This document shows, piece after piece, positions 63,066 to 64,000 of a DNA stretch of 64,000 nucleotides (position 1 is the stretch's first letter; each line of letters opens with the position of its first letter). The notes under the pieces were generated by a model. The model did no database searches, was not told where the DNA came from, and was given only the letters and a program-made list of their open reading frames with translations. Origin of the DNA: Streptomyces tendae (GTDB taxonomy: Bacteria; Actinomycetota; Actinomycetes; Streptomycetales; Streptomycetaceae); the NCBI RefSeq assembly GCF_008632955.1, contig NZ_CP043960.1:1-64000 (forward strand), written 5' to 3'. The position numbers and the translations under genes were made by a program.

Positions 63066-64000
63066 ACTCGTATTCGGTCTGGACACGTTCGGTGACGTGC
63101 CCCGGGACGACTCGGGTGCGCTCGTCTCGCACGCCAGGTCCATCCGGCAGACCGTCACCGAGGCCGTACTCGCGGACGATCTCGGCGTGGACGTGCTGGC
63201 ACTCGGTGAGCACCACCGCCCGGAGTACTCGGTCAGCACCCCCGAGACCGTTCTCGCCGGCATCGCCACCCGCACCCAGCGCATCCGCCTGTCCTCAGGC
63301 GTCACGGTCCTCAGCTCCGACGACCCCGTGCGGGTTTTCCAGCGGTTCGCGACACTCGACGCGCTCAGCAACGGGCGGGCCGAGGTCATCCTCGGCCGCG
63401 GCTCCTTCACCGAGTCGTTCCCCCTGTTCGGCTACGACCTGGCCGACTACGACGTGCTCTTCGAGGAGAAGCTCGACCTCTTCGTGCAGTTGCTGAAGGA
63501 GGAGCCCGTCACCTGGAAGGGCACCGTGCGGGCCGCCCTCGACCACGCGGAGGTCTATCCGACGACCGAGTCGGGACACCTGACGACCTGGGTAGGCGTC
63601 GGTGGTTCGCCCCAGTCGGTCGTGCGTACCGCTCGGCACGGTCTGCCCCTGATGATCGCCATCATCGGCGGTTCCCCCGCCCGCTTCGCCCCCTACATCG
63701 ACCTCTACGAGCGCGCCACGGCGCAGTTCGGCACCACGGCCCACCCGGTCGCCATGCACTCTCCCGGCTTCGTCGCGGACAGTGACGAGGAGGCCCGCGC
63801 TGCGCACTGGCCGGGCTACCGGGCGATCCGTGACCGGATCGGCGCGCTGCGCGGGTGGCCGCCGGTACGCCGAGAGGAGTACGAAGCCGAGATCGCACAC
63901 GGCTCCCTGTACATCGGTTCGCCCGAGACGGTTGCGCGCAAGATCGCCGGCACTGTACGGGAACTCGGCGTCGGCCGGTTCGACCTCATCTACACCGCCG
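63058..64000 (+). CDS. Luciferase-like flavin-dependent oxidoreductase, second of the pair (partial)
   Basis: ATG 63058 with AAGGAAC upstream; 314 codons are visible and the gene runs off the window. MSELVFGLDTFGDVPRDDSG, LGVDVLALGEHHRPEYSVST, LSSGVTVLSSDDPVRVFQRF and GRAEVILGRGSFTESFPLFG show the same fold as the preceding gene. It is translationally coupled to it and probably shares its substrate. Confidence 0.9.
   Translation, partial: MSELVFGLDTFGDVPRDDSGALVSHARSIRQTVTEAVLADDLGVDVLALGEHHRPEYSVSTPETVLAGIATRTQRIRLSSGVTVLSSDDPVRVFQRFATLDALSNGRAEVILGRGSFTESFPLFGYDLADYDVLFEEKLDLFVQLLKEEPVTWKGTVRAALDHAEVYPTTESGHLTTWVGVGGSPQSVVRTARHGLPLMIAIIGGSPARFAPYIDLYERATAQFGTTAHPVAMHSPGFVADSDEEARAAHWPGYRAIRDRIGALRGWPPVRREEYEAEIAHGSLYIGSPETVARKIAGTVRELGVGRFDLIYTA

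Noticed and set aside
1..64000. tRNA or rRNA genes
   Set aside because: I saw no cloverleaf-like sequence with a TTCGA-type arm in a plausible context; a dedicated tRNA search would decide.

Overview
The window reads as Streptomyces or a very close actinomycete. It is GC-rich almost throughout, uses GTG and TTG starts and ATGA stop-start overlaps, and carries typical Streptomyces families: ECF sigma factor, SpoIIE/GAF phosphatase, CGNR regulator, many TetR regulators, and pairs of luciferase-like monooxygenase with flavin reductase. A plasmid-type partition locus (parAB) and a plasmid-type replication module (iteron origin, primase-polymerase, D5-type helicase, small third gene) lie at 44-57 kb. 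The DNA is therefore probably part of a Streptomyces plasmid, possibly a large linear one, or of a plasmid-derived island. No telomere or attachment site is visible to decide.

Layout. 0-5 kb: a frame-shifted secreted beta-helix protein, a small I36-type inhibitor, a tiny secreted protein and two transposase remnants. 5-9 kb: TetR with a divergent GMC oxidoreductase around a clear operator, then a BI-1-like membrane protein. 9.4-14 kb: a CGNR regulator, a coiled-coil/winged-helix protein, and an ECF sigma factor with its CU044_5270-type partner. 14-20 kb: nitronate monooxygenase divergent from LysR, a metallo-hydrolase with a tautomerase, and a large SpoIIE phosphatase. 20-33 kb: redox and efflux genes with their own TetR and HxlR regulators, including a flavodoxin-like quinone reductase, a luciferase-like monooxygenase with FMN reductase behind a small arginine/histidine-rich peptide gene, and an MFS pump with TetR. 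33-44 kb: DedA plus a membrane protein, PEBP, DJ-1-like, VOC, a flavoprotein reductase, MFS with TetR, and a secreted amidase. 44-46.5 kb: parB and parA. 46.6-53.8 kb: decayed insertion sequences interleaved with seven copies of a 13-bp palindrome that is the best centromere candidate. 53.8-57.4 kb: origin and replication operon. 57.4-64 kb: alcohol dehydrogenase/TetR, a second flavodoxin-like reductase, small enzymes, and two overlapping luciferase-like monooxygenases that run off the end.

Several repeated operator classes link separated genes. (1) GTNACC-N9-GGTNAC, often in pairs about 40 bp apart, lies upstream of the CGNR gene itself, the BI-1-like gene and the VOC gene, plus one pair with no recognisable gene. 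(2) A GACCGGTC / GGTCGTATA class lies at two of the three related TetR genes, at both quinone reductase paralogues and at a 239-aa unknown. (3) Paired CTTGACRCGTCAAG boxes precede the 34.8-kb membrane protein/DedA pair and the 62-kb monooxygenase pair. (4) An AGACAG-N2-CTGTCT site is shared by the 29.5-kb MFS pump and its TetR. Together these suggest a set of small redox and detoxification regulons on a plasmid-like backbone. All functions are inferred from sequence reading only.
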